The notes under the pieces: generated by a model
Told to the model about the DNA's origin: nothing
Database searches by the model: none
The model's input: only the letters and a program-made list of their open reading frames with translations
Shown: positions 45,801 to 58,200 of the stretch, piece by piece
How positions within the stretch are numbered: the first letter of the stretch is position 1
Layout of the letters: every line of letters begins with the position of its first letter
Translations under genes and position numbers: made by a program
Assembly (NCBI GenBank): GCA_013399895.1
Contig: VXBA01004195.1
Location: forward strand, 25,815-89,814
Length of the DNA: 64,000 nucleotides
Direction: 5' to 3'
From: Serilophus lunatus
Lineage: Eukaryota; Chordata; Aves; Passeriformes; Eurylaimidae

Positions 45801-48800
45801 CAGACCCAGCAAATTTCCACTAAAGAACCTCTTAAAGGGGTTCTGTCTGGCTATTTTATTAAGTGTGACAAAGTGATGGGAGGTGGGGGGGGAGCTCCTA
45901 TGTTAATAAGTTGGAAAGTCACTGCAGTTCCTCTCTCCAAAGCATCTCATGGAAAGTGGAATTAATTCATGGCATATGCTCCCAGCATCTGCTGTGATGA
46001 CCCGGAGTGACGGGAGCACAGAGCCAGGCAGTGCGAGCCAGAGCCTGTATTCCCAGCTCCACTCTCATGCCTTGCATGCTGCTGCTGCCTGTGGCTGAGC
46101 GTGAGGGCGGCATGGCGGCTCCTGTGGAATACACATCCAGCCGCCTGCCTGCCTGCTGGGCTGGGTGGGATGCCACTGCCCAGGCCAGAGTGTTTATCCT
46201 GCTGAAGAGGGAGACATGTTCTAGACTTGGGAGGGAGAAGGGGATATTTGGATAGAAGAGAGATCAATTTGAATGGAAACTAATCCAGTTTGTCCCAAAC
46301 AGCCTTAATTCCTCCCACAGTGTTCCCTGACTGAGTCCTCCCTTCTCCACCCATTTGACTTGTTCTGTGGCTTGCTGTAAGTTTCTTTCGTCCTCAATCG
46401 CTCTCCTCCTTCTTTCCCACTGCATCTCTACAGATGATTTGATTCTCTCCTCGACTGAAAGGACAGAGGACGGATGTTGTATTTGCTGTTAGGTGGGATT
46501 TCATTCTCTGTTTAACGGCTTCTGGGAAATAACTTTGCACACCTTATTTCCCCTTCACTGATCCAGCCCACTTTCAAGAGCTGTTTCCAGCTAGTACAGG
46601 TGGGTGCACTGTACTGTTTCCAGGTTGGAGCAGGCTTTGTCTGTGCTTCATGATCTGCATGTGAGCTTTCCCTTGGGAAAGGGCACCCAGAGCCAACCCT
46701 CCACAGGCTGCTTATCCTTTTACCTTTTTGGATGACTGCCTGAGGTACAGGACACTTTCCTGTCCTGGAGAGCTGACTGAACCAGGGGAAAACAGAGTGG
46801 TGGGTGATCCCCAGACAGGGCAGAGGTGCCCCACATTGCTTTGGTGCTCTTCCAGCAACTGCCCCACACCTCAGCAGATTCTCTGACTTGCGCTCCCTTT
46901 TGAACTGTGTCACCCATTCCCAGCCCGTGCTGAGACAGTGCAGTGCTGAGAGAGGGCCAAGGCAGGGCACAAGGGATCCAAAATTGGCTGCCCTGGTGAG
47001 ACCAGTCCTCCCAGGACCATGCTTTATCCTGTATTTCTTGCAGTCACAGCCTGGAAAGCATCCTGATTGACTGATTCAGTCATGAATACTATGTGACAGG
47101 GATGTCCAGAGCTCCTAAGCCCATTAATCTCTCTGCCACAGTCTCTAGGAAGATGAAACCTTCCCTCTTAGTGCCATGCTACCTGATTCTGCCCCAGAAG
47201 ACTGCTCTGTGCAGACCTCACTGGGGCCAGAACAGCTCCGGGCCATGGACCGTCTTATCAGGCTCAATCTCCTGTCACTTTCAGGACCACTTCATTATCC
47301 TTTTATTAGTCCTCCTCTCCTGCTTATCGTTATTAATAATCACACTGGATCAGCTGGAGTGCTGACAGCTGCCCCTTGTCTATTCTTTCTGTCTATTTTA
47401 ATCCTGCCTGCTTATCTGAAATAAACCTGATCCTTTTTCTTTTAATTAAAGAAATTTGGTCAGCCAGCCCCTCCTCCATGCAGAGATAGGACTGATCACA
47501 CTAGTGATATGGAGAAAGCAGGAAAAGGGGCAGATTACTGGGTGACAGTGTTTTCCACAGCCCAAAGATATGGGATGTTGCAGTAGAGGCTGGAAGAGAT
47601 TAAGGTGTGTTGTGTTGTGAGGAGAAACACAGCACTGGGGCACTGTGAAGTACTTATTTTGGGGCCTCTAAATCTGGCCCAGTGTACTGATGTAGGACTG
47701 TGCAACTACACTGCCCCAGCAGAAGACAGGCAAGGGAGATCTGTTCACCTCTCTGCTTAGCATGGGTGGCAGTAGCAATGCCAGGCTCAGAACGTGTACA
47801 AGTGGCACTGCCAAGGCTTCTGGGATTGCTGCAGTTCCTGCAGGGGCTAGAGGAATTTGTTTCTCAATGCTTTATAGTGCTGCCAAAAGATGCAAGTGCT
47901 AGTCTTCACAGTGATGCTCCTGCTTTGTGCTCCCACAGGCGTTGCTTCCTGGGGCCACAGATCTCATTCTAGTCTCTTAAAAATGCCTCAGCGGGCAGTT
48001 GGCTTGTGCTGAAATATTTGTGTTGTTTGAAGGGACAGGTCACTCAATGAGGGACTGTGCAAATAGGTTGGGAGAAAATTGTTGTGCTAATTCACACTTT
48101 TATGAACCTATAAACTCAAATCTGCATTCATTGCAATCTGTGAAGTGACTGGAGTGTGGGCTGAAATGCTTAGAAAGTGTTAATCAGGGGTCCGTAACAA
48201 AGCAAAATGCTCTGAAGTGCAGCAGCAGGAGCTTGGCCATAAGCAGCAGGAGTATTCAACCTTAACACTAGAAAGGCATATTCTTTGGTTCGCAAACGGT
48301 TCATTTCAGATGCACAAGTTGCAGGTTGACTGAATGCGTATGTACCCTCTGCTACAGAATATGGCAACTGGCTCAGATTTGTAGGGCTCTTTCACCCCTG
48401 AGAGGCTGTTGGCCCAGGAAGGGTATGACAGAAGTTCCTGATGTTCAAGCAAGAGTGTAGCACTGAAATGCCGCCAAGCAGAGCCGTGCTGGCTTCTGTC
48501 CCTATGCTGCTGTTGCATGTGAGTATTGCAGCTGAGTGGGATGAACGTTAACCCGCAATTTAGATGTTGGTGAGGGAGCTGCCACAATACAAATCCATGC
48601 GCATGGCCTCACAGATCCTTTAAAAACATGTGATTCTGTAACAATCACAGGCAAGAATTGTTTGTGGTGGCATTTGTACTCTTGCTTCCATATGAAATGT
48701 CCTGCTGCTTACAGAAGATCTCTTCATCATTATTTAATGTTGAACAAAATGTTTCAAAGATGAGAAAATTCAGGGTTCACTTGCCTAAACTGACACACTA

Positions 48801-49524
48801 ACAACTGATCAGAGCTTTTATTATCTGCCCCTGCTCCTTCAACAAAAGTCATTCCTCTTTTAGACCCAAATAAGGAAAATTTTCAGGAAGGTTTTTGGCC
48901 CATAAATGATGTAGGGCATCATTTTTGGTGGTATGGGACATTTTGAATCAGCCCAAAGAGATGGACTTGCAGTCCATGTGAGAGGCTGAAGTCTTGCTCT
49001 GATCATTACCCCAGTCAGGAGAACTACTCACAAAGCCAGAAAAGTGCCTTGGGAAATTGCCAAAGATTTTGATCCAAGTCAAGCAACCTTCTGTTTTCTT
49101 TGAGCTCCAAAGCCAACCCGGAGCTAAGCTTGTGGCTCTCTGTGGCCTTCAGAGTTGTATGTATGGATGGCTGTATGGCTTGGTGAATCAACCTGATAAA
49201 TAAATGGGTAATAGTTCAGGCTATTGTAGCTATGCCTGAATGTACTCAAAGCTATTCCAGAAGGCAAACCACATCTAACCCAGAAGGATGAGAAGCAGCC
49301 TGGACTTGGCCCCACTGAGTGCTGTAAAGCCTCTTTAGGAATTTGAGCTAGCGCTTTTAAAGCTATCTCCAGTGTTGCCCCTCTGTATTGCTTTATGCTC
49401 CATGGAGATACTCTTATTCACTCCCATGGCTTTCAGATCCATGGTGCACAAGACTTAAGACCCTGTCTGTCCTTGCATGAAGGAGATTATATGCTCCTCA
49501 TCTCATACACAGGGACCAGAATTG

Positions 49525-49640
49525 TAGGCTGATAATAACAAGTTTTCCAAGGTCCCACAGTGAGACTGTGGCACAGCTAGGAACTGAATCCAGCCCATCC
49601 AAGCATCTGTCACATCTGGTGTTGTGGCCATACTACTTCA
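49525..49640 (+). mobile_element. MIR-like SINE tail
   Basis: TTTTCCAAGGTCCCACAGTG, then GACTGTGGCACAGCTAGG, AACTGAATCCAG and the stretch ending GTGTTGTGGCCATACTACTT match the 3' half of MIR-like SINEs common in turtles and other amniotes (gcccaaggtcacacag ... ctgtggcagagc ... gaacccag ... taaccac). It is the best preserved SINE piece in the window. Confidence 0.7.
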
Positions 49641-50754
49641 CTAACACAAATGATGAAGAAGGCCATGTATTTGTTTATTTTGAGTTTCAACCAAAAGCTG
49701 GTTTCAGGCTATAGCTCTCCTTTCAGATTTTCATAAACACAAAGTAAAACTTCATTGTCTCTATAAAAGCATCTTCCCCAGCAACAGCACAGCGCAGTGC
49801 CTACCTGATAGTACTCCTGCTGAGATAGGAAGCTGCAATCATCTGCAAAAACGGTTCCTTATCATTAAATTTCTCCACTTGTTCCAGAAATAGCCACAGA
49901 AAGGGATGAGTTGTGAAGGTGCCCAACTCCTTTCCAGTGCAAACTCTGGAAGTCTGAAACCAACAAGGCTCTTCACCTTACTGATGTCTCTCTCTGTGGA
50001 GTTCCTAAAATCAAGTTCTGCTGAGTTCAGCAGAAGATGACCACAAAATATTGATGGGAAATCTTCTCCACAGTAAGAGATGCACAAAAATGCTTTAGCA
50101 AGTCACATACTGCCTTAAGATTAACCAAGCAAATTTGAGGGGATTTTTTATTTGGTTGGTTAGTTGTTTTTTTTTAAGTCACATGATTGTCAAGAGTCTT
50201 TAACAAAATTGTGAGCCCTGCGTGTTACAGGGTTGTAGGCTCTTGTCACAGCATACTAGAGCCCCAGTGTAGTTTTTAATGAAGTGGGACTGGTTATGGC
50301 ACTGTCTGTGACAGCTTCTTGTGACATAAGACAGGCAGAGAGAGAGTTCTGTAAGATGTCTAATTGCATGACATGACCAGTATTACCAGTTTGGAGAATA
50401 TTGTTCAGTGTAAGCAACACCACTTTAGGCAAACGGCCCTGGAATACTTGTGTGGTTCTAAAACATTCATCCTTAACTTCGCAGATAAATGGGTTTTTTG
50501 CTTATATAAAGTGGATATATATATCTGGGTCATAGTGTGTACACACCTTTCCTTGGCTGGAAGAGCCTCTGTGCCATATAGACCTATATCTCACCAGCTA
50601 AGCAGGTACAGTCTTGTTGGGCCGAGGAATCTGTTTGTCTATCTGTACAACGTGCGCACGCACCAGTGATGGCTGAGGTTGGAAGTATTTATGGCAATTA
50701 AAATGTTTTGCCTGGAAGCTGTTTTGGGGCTTTTTTGAAGTGAGGATTTTCAGA

Positions 50755-51010
50755 CTTCAAGGTGTTAACAGCCCCTCTAAACGGTTTTGTTTTTTAATTG
50801 CAGCAAATGACTGTGGAGCCATTAAACATTCGCTTCTCTGCAGTTGTTTCTAAGCCCTTTCAGTCCTTCTTCTATTTATTCTGTTTAATTCAGTCAGGTA
50901 GCTTCGGGGCAGTGAAGATCAATACTTTACTTTGATAGAAAAGAGTCAGGTTTGAAACACAGAGATAAAACTGACACATTTTGTATAAATTTAATTAAAA
51001 ATGCACCTTT
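50755..51010. promoter_or_regulatory. Candidate conserved AT-rich element
   Basis: Non-repetitive DNA with many homeodomain-type TAAT words (TTTTAATTGC, CATTAAACATTCG, GTTTAATTCAG, TTTAATTAAAAATG) and a preserved CpG in TTCGCTTC and CTTCGGGG. Texture suggests a conserved noncoding element. Not tested. Confidence 0.25.
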
Positions 51011-51039
51011 AGTGGCTTGTTGCAAGCACAAAGCTAGCC

Positions 51040-51090
51040 CTCCATCTAGCTATCTCTCTGTCTCACTCTGTCTCTCTCTTCCCTTTCTTG
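51040..51090. repeat. (CT)-rich low-complexity tract
   Basis: Repeated TCTCTGTCTC-like words, degenerate CT microsatellite. Confidence 0.8.
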
Positions 51091-51474
51091 TTCCTAACAG
51101 GAAGATCTCTGAATCCGCCTCACCAACAAAGCACCTCGTTTTATGATTTTTGTCTTGAAAGTTTAGCACTGAGGGAGCAGGATAGAAGGGATGTGAAATT
51201 CTAAACAGACCTTTTGCTCTCTCCCTGGTCCCATTCCTTTTGGTGGTGGCGGCTGGGGGACAGGGAAGGAGCCAGATCCCCAGTGGAGGAAGGAGGGGGA
51301 TGAGGCAAAATGATTTTTTTCTTTAAACCCAGCAGATTGGACACCCTGGGGCACTTTCTATTTGGATCTGTAGCTTTCCTCCATTCCCACCCCCTCATCT
51401 TGCTTTGTTAAACTGAGAATTATTTTTCTGACTACATGTGCATCCCTGATCCCTCTAGGACAGTGTTGGCCATG

Positions 51475-51720
51475 AGTCAGTGTCTTTATTCTCTCTTTCT
51501 TTTTCCTCCCATGCTGCCCTCATTCTCTCCCTCTCCCTCTCTCCCTAACCCTGATACCAGTGGGGACATTTGTCTTGTGTTTTATAATCTGGCCCCTTCA
51601 CCCCCTTCCTCTGCATGTCTCTCTCTCGCTCTCTCTCAATCCTGTTTGGCTCTGTTCATTTTTCACTTGAGTGCCTTTCCTCCCAGACTCCCTCTGCTCC
51701 AGCCTCCCTCTGCTCAACAC
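51475..51720. repeat. Long pyrimidine-rich tract
   Basis: About 250 bases with C and T over most of the length, including CTCTCCCTCTCCCTCTCTCC and a later CTCTCTCTCG block. Such tracts can form triplex DNA; no gene is associated. Confidence 0.75.
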
Positions 51721-53689
51721 CAATAAAACACGCACAACACAGGTAGAACAAGGTGCCAGGGCTCAGCGTGACAAACGGCTCACACACCGCTCAATAACCA
51801 CAGCTGTAAATCGCCCTCTCCTCACCCTCCACTACTGTTCAGGAATGGCAGCTTAGACGAGCCCATGCAAAATGGGCTGCCCCGCCAGAGAGTGGGATCA
51901 GGAAATCCAGTGAGAATTGGACACCAGCCACTGCTAGGGCAGAGATCTTTCCAGCACTATCATTTGGGGTTGTGGGATTTAGTTTCCTCGTTTCCCTCCA
52001 AATGGAGCCAAGCAGCCCAAGGGGCCTCAGGGACTTGTTGGAAAATGGGAGTTGTGCAGCAAAGGGGTGCGAACCACCTGCCCTGACCTACACACTGCCT
52101 ATTTAAGTTGTATTTTGTGGCCAAGAGTCTCAAAACTTGTTCCCTTCAGGCAAGATCTGGGAGGGCTTTGAAGGGGAAGGATGATGGTGTCTTCCTGAGG
52201 GTCTCTCTGTTCCTGGGCTGGCAGATCTGGATAAGCACCATGTGACTTTTGAGAGCTGGGGCCTCCATGACTGGTGTTCCCCCATATCTGCACCAACGCA
52301 ACTGAAGCACCTCAGACACCTACCCCTTAATGCTGAGCTGCAGCATGGCCTTCCTTGGGAAACAGCATTGCTCTGGCTTCCCACTGACACTGCACATATT
52401 GCTGCCCTGCCCACATGGGCTTGGTGCTGTACACTCATGCTTGAACAATATACAGGAAAGAGAAGTAAATGCCATTTGAGAAAAATGCACCACTTGTCAA
52501 GGAACAGGCAAGGGCCAAGTAGGGAACAAAATAAATGTGAACAACACCTCTCACCATCCAGCAGCACCTGTGATCAGTTTCTTCCTGGGCCTGCTCAAGT
52601 TCCATCGAGAGCAGTGGCATTAAAGAGCACATGCAAAATGCTTGGTATGTTATGTATGGCCTGGGCAAATGGAGCAAGGGATCACAAAGCAGGTGTCACT
52701 GGTGGAGGCTGGACAGAAAGGAAGATGAGAATAAGCTTGAGGCTCATGCACAAACCAGATGAGCTTGTGGAGGAGGCTGAAGGACAAAGAGGTACAGCTA
52801 TGTATGCTGAAAAAGCAGCAGCAAAAACTAACCTGAATGATGGGACAAAGGAGAGGTGGTGTCTGCCTGCCCGACCACGGGCCTGGGAGGTCTGGGGATG
52901 TATGTGTGGCTGTCAGTGGGTCAGCATGCAGGCACTGCCCAGCTTGAGGCAGAGCAGGGGCTTTCAGATACGACCGCAGGGAGCGACATGCAGCCGCTGC
53001 ACAGAAATGTACTCTTTGAATTCCATTGTGCCCATCTTCAGCTGTCAAACCGTAGTTCCTATGAATTTTGCTTGGGAACCAGAGGAAACTGTGCTAATGA
53101 TTTTGCAACAATAAGCAAGGTGGGGTCCATGCCCTGTGGATTTCAGGTGTCAACTCCTCTTGTCTTAGGTAATTGCCAACTCCAGCAGATGTGTGTATCT
53201 CCTGTTACCAGTTTCATTTGAGTCTGGGATTCCTCATCTCTCCCTGTATTAATTTCTAGAAGTAATATGTATAGGACTTCCTAGCCTTATACTTACAGGA
53301 GTCTCACAGCATTTCAGCTGTGAGTGAGGAGAGTGTATTTTGTAATTTTTTTTACTAGTGCTTTAAGTTGCCAGTGTGAAAGGAAAACACTCATCTTTGC
53401 AGCGCCCTGTGCCCTAGCCTGTGCTGGTGTATTTGCTCTGCAGCTCAGGCTGCTCCGTCTTACCAGTAGTAAAAGCAGAGAGTTTCCTTGCTTAGCTGAA
53501 GTGTGATGGGTTAACTCTGTAAGTTTGTCTACATAATACCGGCTGGAACATCAGTTAAAGTCCTCCTGAGTGATTTGCAGAGGTGAGTGCTGAGGGCTGG
53601 TTTCTCAGGGACTGTGCCGGGAAGGAGCGTGCCGCATAGTGCGTGTCTGCAGACAGACAACTCCCATGTCTGCTGTCTTTAATCACAGC

Positions 53690-53960
53690 AAATGAAAGTT
53701 TCTAAACAGCAGAAGATGCCACGCTTTGTGTTCTGCCACCGGAGCTGCCTCTGCGCCGCCGTCAGTGCCGGTAATTGAGACAGAAGCCGCTTTGTGTTAA
53801 AATGGCATCGGTAATTGAAACGGAATTCAGAATCAGGACCCTGCAGGCACCGCTCGGTGAAAGAAGAAATAAAGATCGTTTGGGTCACATCTTTTGTAAT
53901 TTGCGTTTAATAATCGTACCAGGAGGTACATACAAAGGGAGAGGAGAGATGAGACGCAGC
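53690..53960. promoter_or_regulatory. Candidate enhancer: CpG-containing, homeodomain-site-rich, with internal direct repeats
   Basis: GGTAATTGAGACAGAA at 53770-53785 and GGTAATTGAAACGGAA at 53810-53825 differ at two positions and lie 40 bases apart. CGCTTTGTGTT occurs exactly at 53722-53732 and 53788-53798. Further TAAT words are TTTAATCAC, TGTAATTTGCG and TTTAATAATCG. Several CpGs are kept (GCGCCGCCG, ATCGG, GCTCGG, GATCG). Together these suggest a developmental enhancer or an unannotated first exon. Not tested by alignment. Confidence 0.4.
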
Positions 53961-54763
53961 CCACTCCCCCTCCTCGACTGCTCTGCCTCGCAGCCTTCCC
54001 ATGGAGATGGGGGAACCTGGTAGGAACCCTGCATCCTGCTCGCCTGGGCTAGTGGTGGGAGGGCTGCCGGCTTCTCTCACATCACGGCTCCAGGATGCTT
54101 GTGAGGCTAAGCCAGTACTGCTTGCTGGCAGCCAGAAGGAGAGAATGGCTCCCTGGGTTCGTGTTAAACTGATTGCTCAAGTTCTGGTCTTATGGTTAGG
54201 CAGAGGATTTATGGGCCCAGGTGCTGGCTTTTGCCTAGTGTATCTGGCTCAGCCCTGAGCATTGGAGGGCATTCCACTGGTTTGAAGTTTCTGAGTCTCC
54301 CATTGAAATGGGTTCTCCTTGGTATCCTTTGATGGGCTTCTGCAGTTACGGCTATACAAGTATATTTGAGCAAATGCAAGCTGTTGGGAATGGCTCATAA
54401 TGGCATGTCCCAAATGTCTCCCATCACAGCACACGTTATTTCTGGGGAATGGAGTGTTTCCTGTGTTCCCACCACCCTAAAAACTGCAGCCAGGCTGTGC
54501 CTGAGAGAGCACAAGTTGGTGGGGACCAGCCCCCTGTCAGGAGTGTGCCTGTGTTCAGAATGCCAGTGCTAGAGCCTGTGCCCTGGTAAATTCACTAGTA
54601 TAAATGCAGCCTTGTGCTGTCCTTCTTAACCTATTTGGTGGATGCCTTCTGAAGTCAGGATATTGGAGTTACCAGGGAAAAAGCCATGTAGTAACAAAAA
54701 ATGTTTCTTTCATATTGACGCATACAACATTGGTCTCCCTGCAGCCAGCACTGCTCCTAAGAG

Positions 54764-54795
54764 AGCAAGCTAGCTAGATAGAGCAAGCTAGTGGG
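54764..54795. repeat. Short direct repeat of GAGCAAGCTAG
   Basis: GAGCAAGCTAG occurs twice within about 30 bases, separated by CTAGATA. Local duplication. Confidence 0.7.
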
Positions 54796-55149
54796 TTAGC
54801 CCTTTGAACTAAGCTGATACAGCCTATTTATGTTATGCCCCTGGCAGCTTGTCATGGTGTGCTTCTGCTGTGTTTGCCAGGGAGGTTGGGTTGAAGGCCC
54901 CAGAGAGGCCCCAGCAGGTTGGTGATAAAGATCTCTCTCAGCTTCAAACTGTCCAGGGACATTCAGCTGGTCTTACGGTGCCCAAAGTGTGCACTCACAG
55001 GTCTCTGCTCTGAAGACTGCATCAGCCAGTAGAGGTTCCCTTTAGCCCAAGCCCCTGATCCTGATCAAACTTAGCCTGTCAAGTACCTCCACCACTATCT
55101 CTGGGATTACCAAGACCTATGACACAGCATCTAACATATGTGAAGAAAG

Positions 55150-55205
55150 ATCTCGTTCTATGATCATATAGTCTGATCTACACTGTGATTTCCCCCAGCT
55201 TTGCC
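55150..55205 (-). mobile_element. Possible 3' end of a CR1 LINE, minus strand
   Basis: TTCTATGATCATATAGTCTG and ATCTACACTGTGA resemble the terminal reverse-complement segment of CR1 (catagaat ... tcatctagtctgacctcctgtg). Only about 50 bases are similar, so the call is weak. Confidence 0.4.
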
Positions 55206-58200
55206 TCTGTTGAGCCTTGTCATAGGGTAACTATAACACAGATTTCTTCTTTAATAAAAAAGCACAGCATGACTTTTATTTCTTGTGCTGAACACAACCA
55301 CATCAAATACGCACCTAAGGAATGGCAGTTTTCATTTACATATTCCACTTGGGTCTTTTTAAAACCCCATGACAACCTGGGAGCTATTCTAAATCTAGAG
55401 ATAAACACAGATACAAGCAGAAATAGTCCATTTCCTGCTTGAATTGCTGGTCTCTACCCTAGATTTTAGGTTCATTTTGGAGAACAAACTCAGCTCTGTT
55501 TATCTTTGTTGGCGTCCTATTAATCTCAGGAAAGGAGCACATGTTGCTGCCTGGGTTTGTTTCATACAGTGTACATTTTCTCTACCACTAGGCTTGACTC
55601 AGAGACAGACTTCATTGTCATCTTTGGTCAGGATACAAAGAAGACATCTCCAATGTCCAGCAGCTTCCCTGTGCTCTGCATTAATGCTGTAACCTCACGG
55701 TTTCCCTTACACAGAACGGCATTTCTTCCTTAAGCTGCTCTTGGCAGCTCACCATTTCATAGTTCTTGCCTATGGCCAGGAAGAGCATCATCTGTCAGCT
55801 ACATCTGGAGCTGCCATCCTGCCTTCTCCCAGGGAGCCCAAGGGGTCCTTATCAGAAGGCCAGTAGTTGTGACAGGAGAAATTTAGGTTGGGGATAGAGG
55901 TACCTTGGCTTCTTCTAATTTTAATTGCTATTACAAGGAAGAATCTTGATAAATCTTAAGTGTAAATATCCTGATTTTTATGTAGCCTACAGAAGACTAA
56001 ATGTGACTTGGCATTCTCTGCTCAAATGCTTTCAGTAAGTACCCGGAAGTAAATACCCAGACACCTGAAGTCAGATGAGGGACCACATCTGAAAAAGGTC
56101 AAAGTTTCTCACCTTGGCAGAGAGAGTGTCCAAGCCCTGTGTAACCACGTGGGGTCACTCGATCTTTTCTTTCTGCCTGAGAAACTGAGTCTTCAGGTTC
56201 AGCAGTAGAGCTGCTGAGGACGTCCATAATTGTCTGAGGCGGTCGATAAAAGGAACTGTGGATGCTTTGGCCTTTTCTTTCTAAGCCTTCCTCTCACTTC
56301 ATGCATGACAAAGATCTAGCAGCACTTGCTAGCATTTCAGGAAATGACTTCACAGCCTGTGCCCTACAAAGATACTCAGGTGAGCTGCAATGCTGCATAT
56401 ACATGGCCTTCTGGCTGGGCATGGATGCCCTACAGTGTTATCAGCCATAGCGGACAGCTGTGGCAATACTCCTCTACTTTCTCCTCTCCTTGGTTCAGTC
56501 CCAAATCCTTTCCTTAATCCTCAGTTCCAGTTTTGGGGTCTCCATTTCCTTCCTTAGTGGAGACCTAGAGCTCTTAGGTGGATGGTCATGTGTTAGGTGA
56601 CAGAGAGAAGACAGAGATCTTGAAGAAGAAATTAGCCCTCCAGGCCTTGCCTTGCTTTGGTAATGCTTTTGGGGGGCTGTTTTCATGAACCTGCTGTTTG
56701 GCCCTCTGATAGCTGCATCTCCTTTATGCTGTTCTAATAGAACTCCTTTTGAATGCTGCAGAAGACATTAGGAGGGGGCCATAAAACTATCAGCAACATC
56801 CTCCCTGATCTGTATGTCTCTCCCACACACCCCTTCCAGCATCACGCATCCTCATATAGGGATTTCATTTGCACTTCCCACACACTTGCCTGGGACCCCC
56901 ATACACTCACACGTACACTTGCTGACACAGATGCACCATGCTCTTATTTTCTGTATTTCCCAACCTACCTTTCCTCCTCCCATCTGTCTGTTGAATAATT
57001 CCTGGCTAAGTAACTTTCTTTGCCCAGCCCCTGGGCAGAGGCATAGGGACTTGCCCCCTCTCCCCCTGTCTGTCCAGGGGGCCTTTGAACATGTGTTTCT
57101 GGGAGGCAGACACCAGCTGGCTGGGTGACATTTGCATAGTCAGCTAAAAGCCCATGAGCTGAGCAGGGAACGTCTGGAGGAGCCCATGGCAGGATGGAGG
57201 GAAGAGGGAAGCGCTGGTCAGCTCGAGGTCAGCTGGAACAGATTTCTCAACAAACAGACAGATGGTGAAAGGAGACAAGGGTGGGGGAAGCACGCAAAGG
57301 CTCCTACATCAAATATATAGATCACTAAATGCAGCATGGGAGTTAAGTGACCAATGTGCCTCTGGGCATGCAGTCACTGTGCTGTGTCCTTCCAGTCCCA
57401 TGGGGTGTATGAATGCGGTGGGCACAGGCTCTTACTGCTCTTGGTGCCAGGGAGGGGAACAGGATGGACAAGAAAGAGAGGCATGGGGCTCTGTGGGGTC
57501 CCAGTGCTGTGAAGCAGCAGCAGGAGCTGGAGGCTCCACACAGATTCCTGCAGTGATCCAAAGGGGCTCTGCTGCCAGGCCTCCATCCAAGCACCAGCAG
57601 GGCTGCCACGGCTGTGAGGACAGACCTTCAGTTTGTCTGGCCACACTGAACTCCCAAGGCATCACTCAGCTTGGTACGTTTGAGACTGGGGTTTGTGCAG
57701 TCCCAATCACAGGACACCCTCCTGGTATAGGCCCTCTATCCCTGTTGCTCCTCCCTGCTGTTTGCCCCACTTCTCCTTCTACCACAGCTAATTTCATTTG
57801 ACTGAAAATAATAAAGCAATCAGTATGGTTTTGCTCGTACAAGGAAGTGTCTTTGCCATTCCAAAATAAGACCAAAACATATTTACAAGCCCCTGTGCTG
57901 TCTTTGCCTTCTCTGCTGATCACTGTACCTGGATGCCTGCCTGCTTTCATGCTGTCTTCTGTCTGCACAGCTCATTCCTCAGGACAGAAAATACACTTTA
58001 TATCTTGATCCTGCAGTGCCTTTTGAAGCACTAGGGGAAAAAAGCACTCCCTTAGCATGGGAATTTCCCAGGCAGAGAGAACTGACTTTTGTCAGCCTGT
58101 TTAAGCTCAGCCTACACCACTTACTGCCTTCCTGAGTTGTGCTGTTGTTCTGCCTCTCTCTAACTCCCAATAACTCTCTCTGGCCTCATCTCCTGACTTC

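Noticed and set aside
52242..53114. 290-codon open frame as a protein gene
   Set aside because: No domain, no plausible promoter or splice context, unusual amino-acid make-up, overlapping open frames on the other strand. Kept only as a low-interest finding.
57262..57801. 179-codon open frame and overlapping minus-strand frames
   Set aside because: Open in several frames on both strands, no motif, no splice structure.
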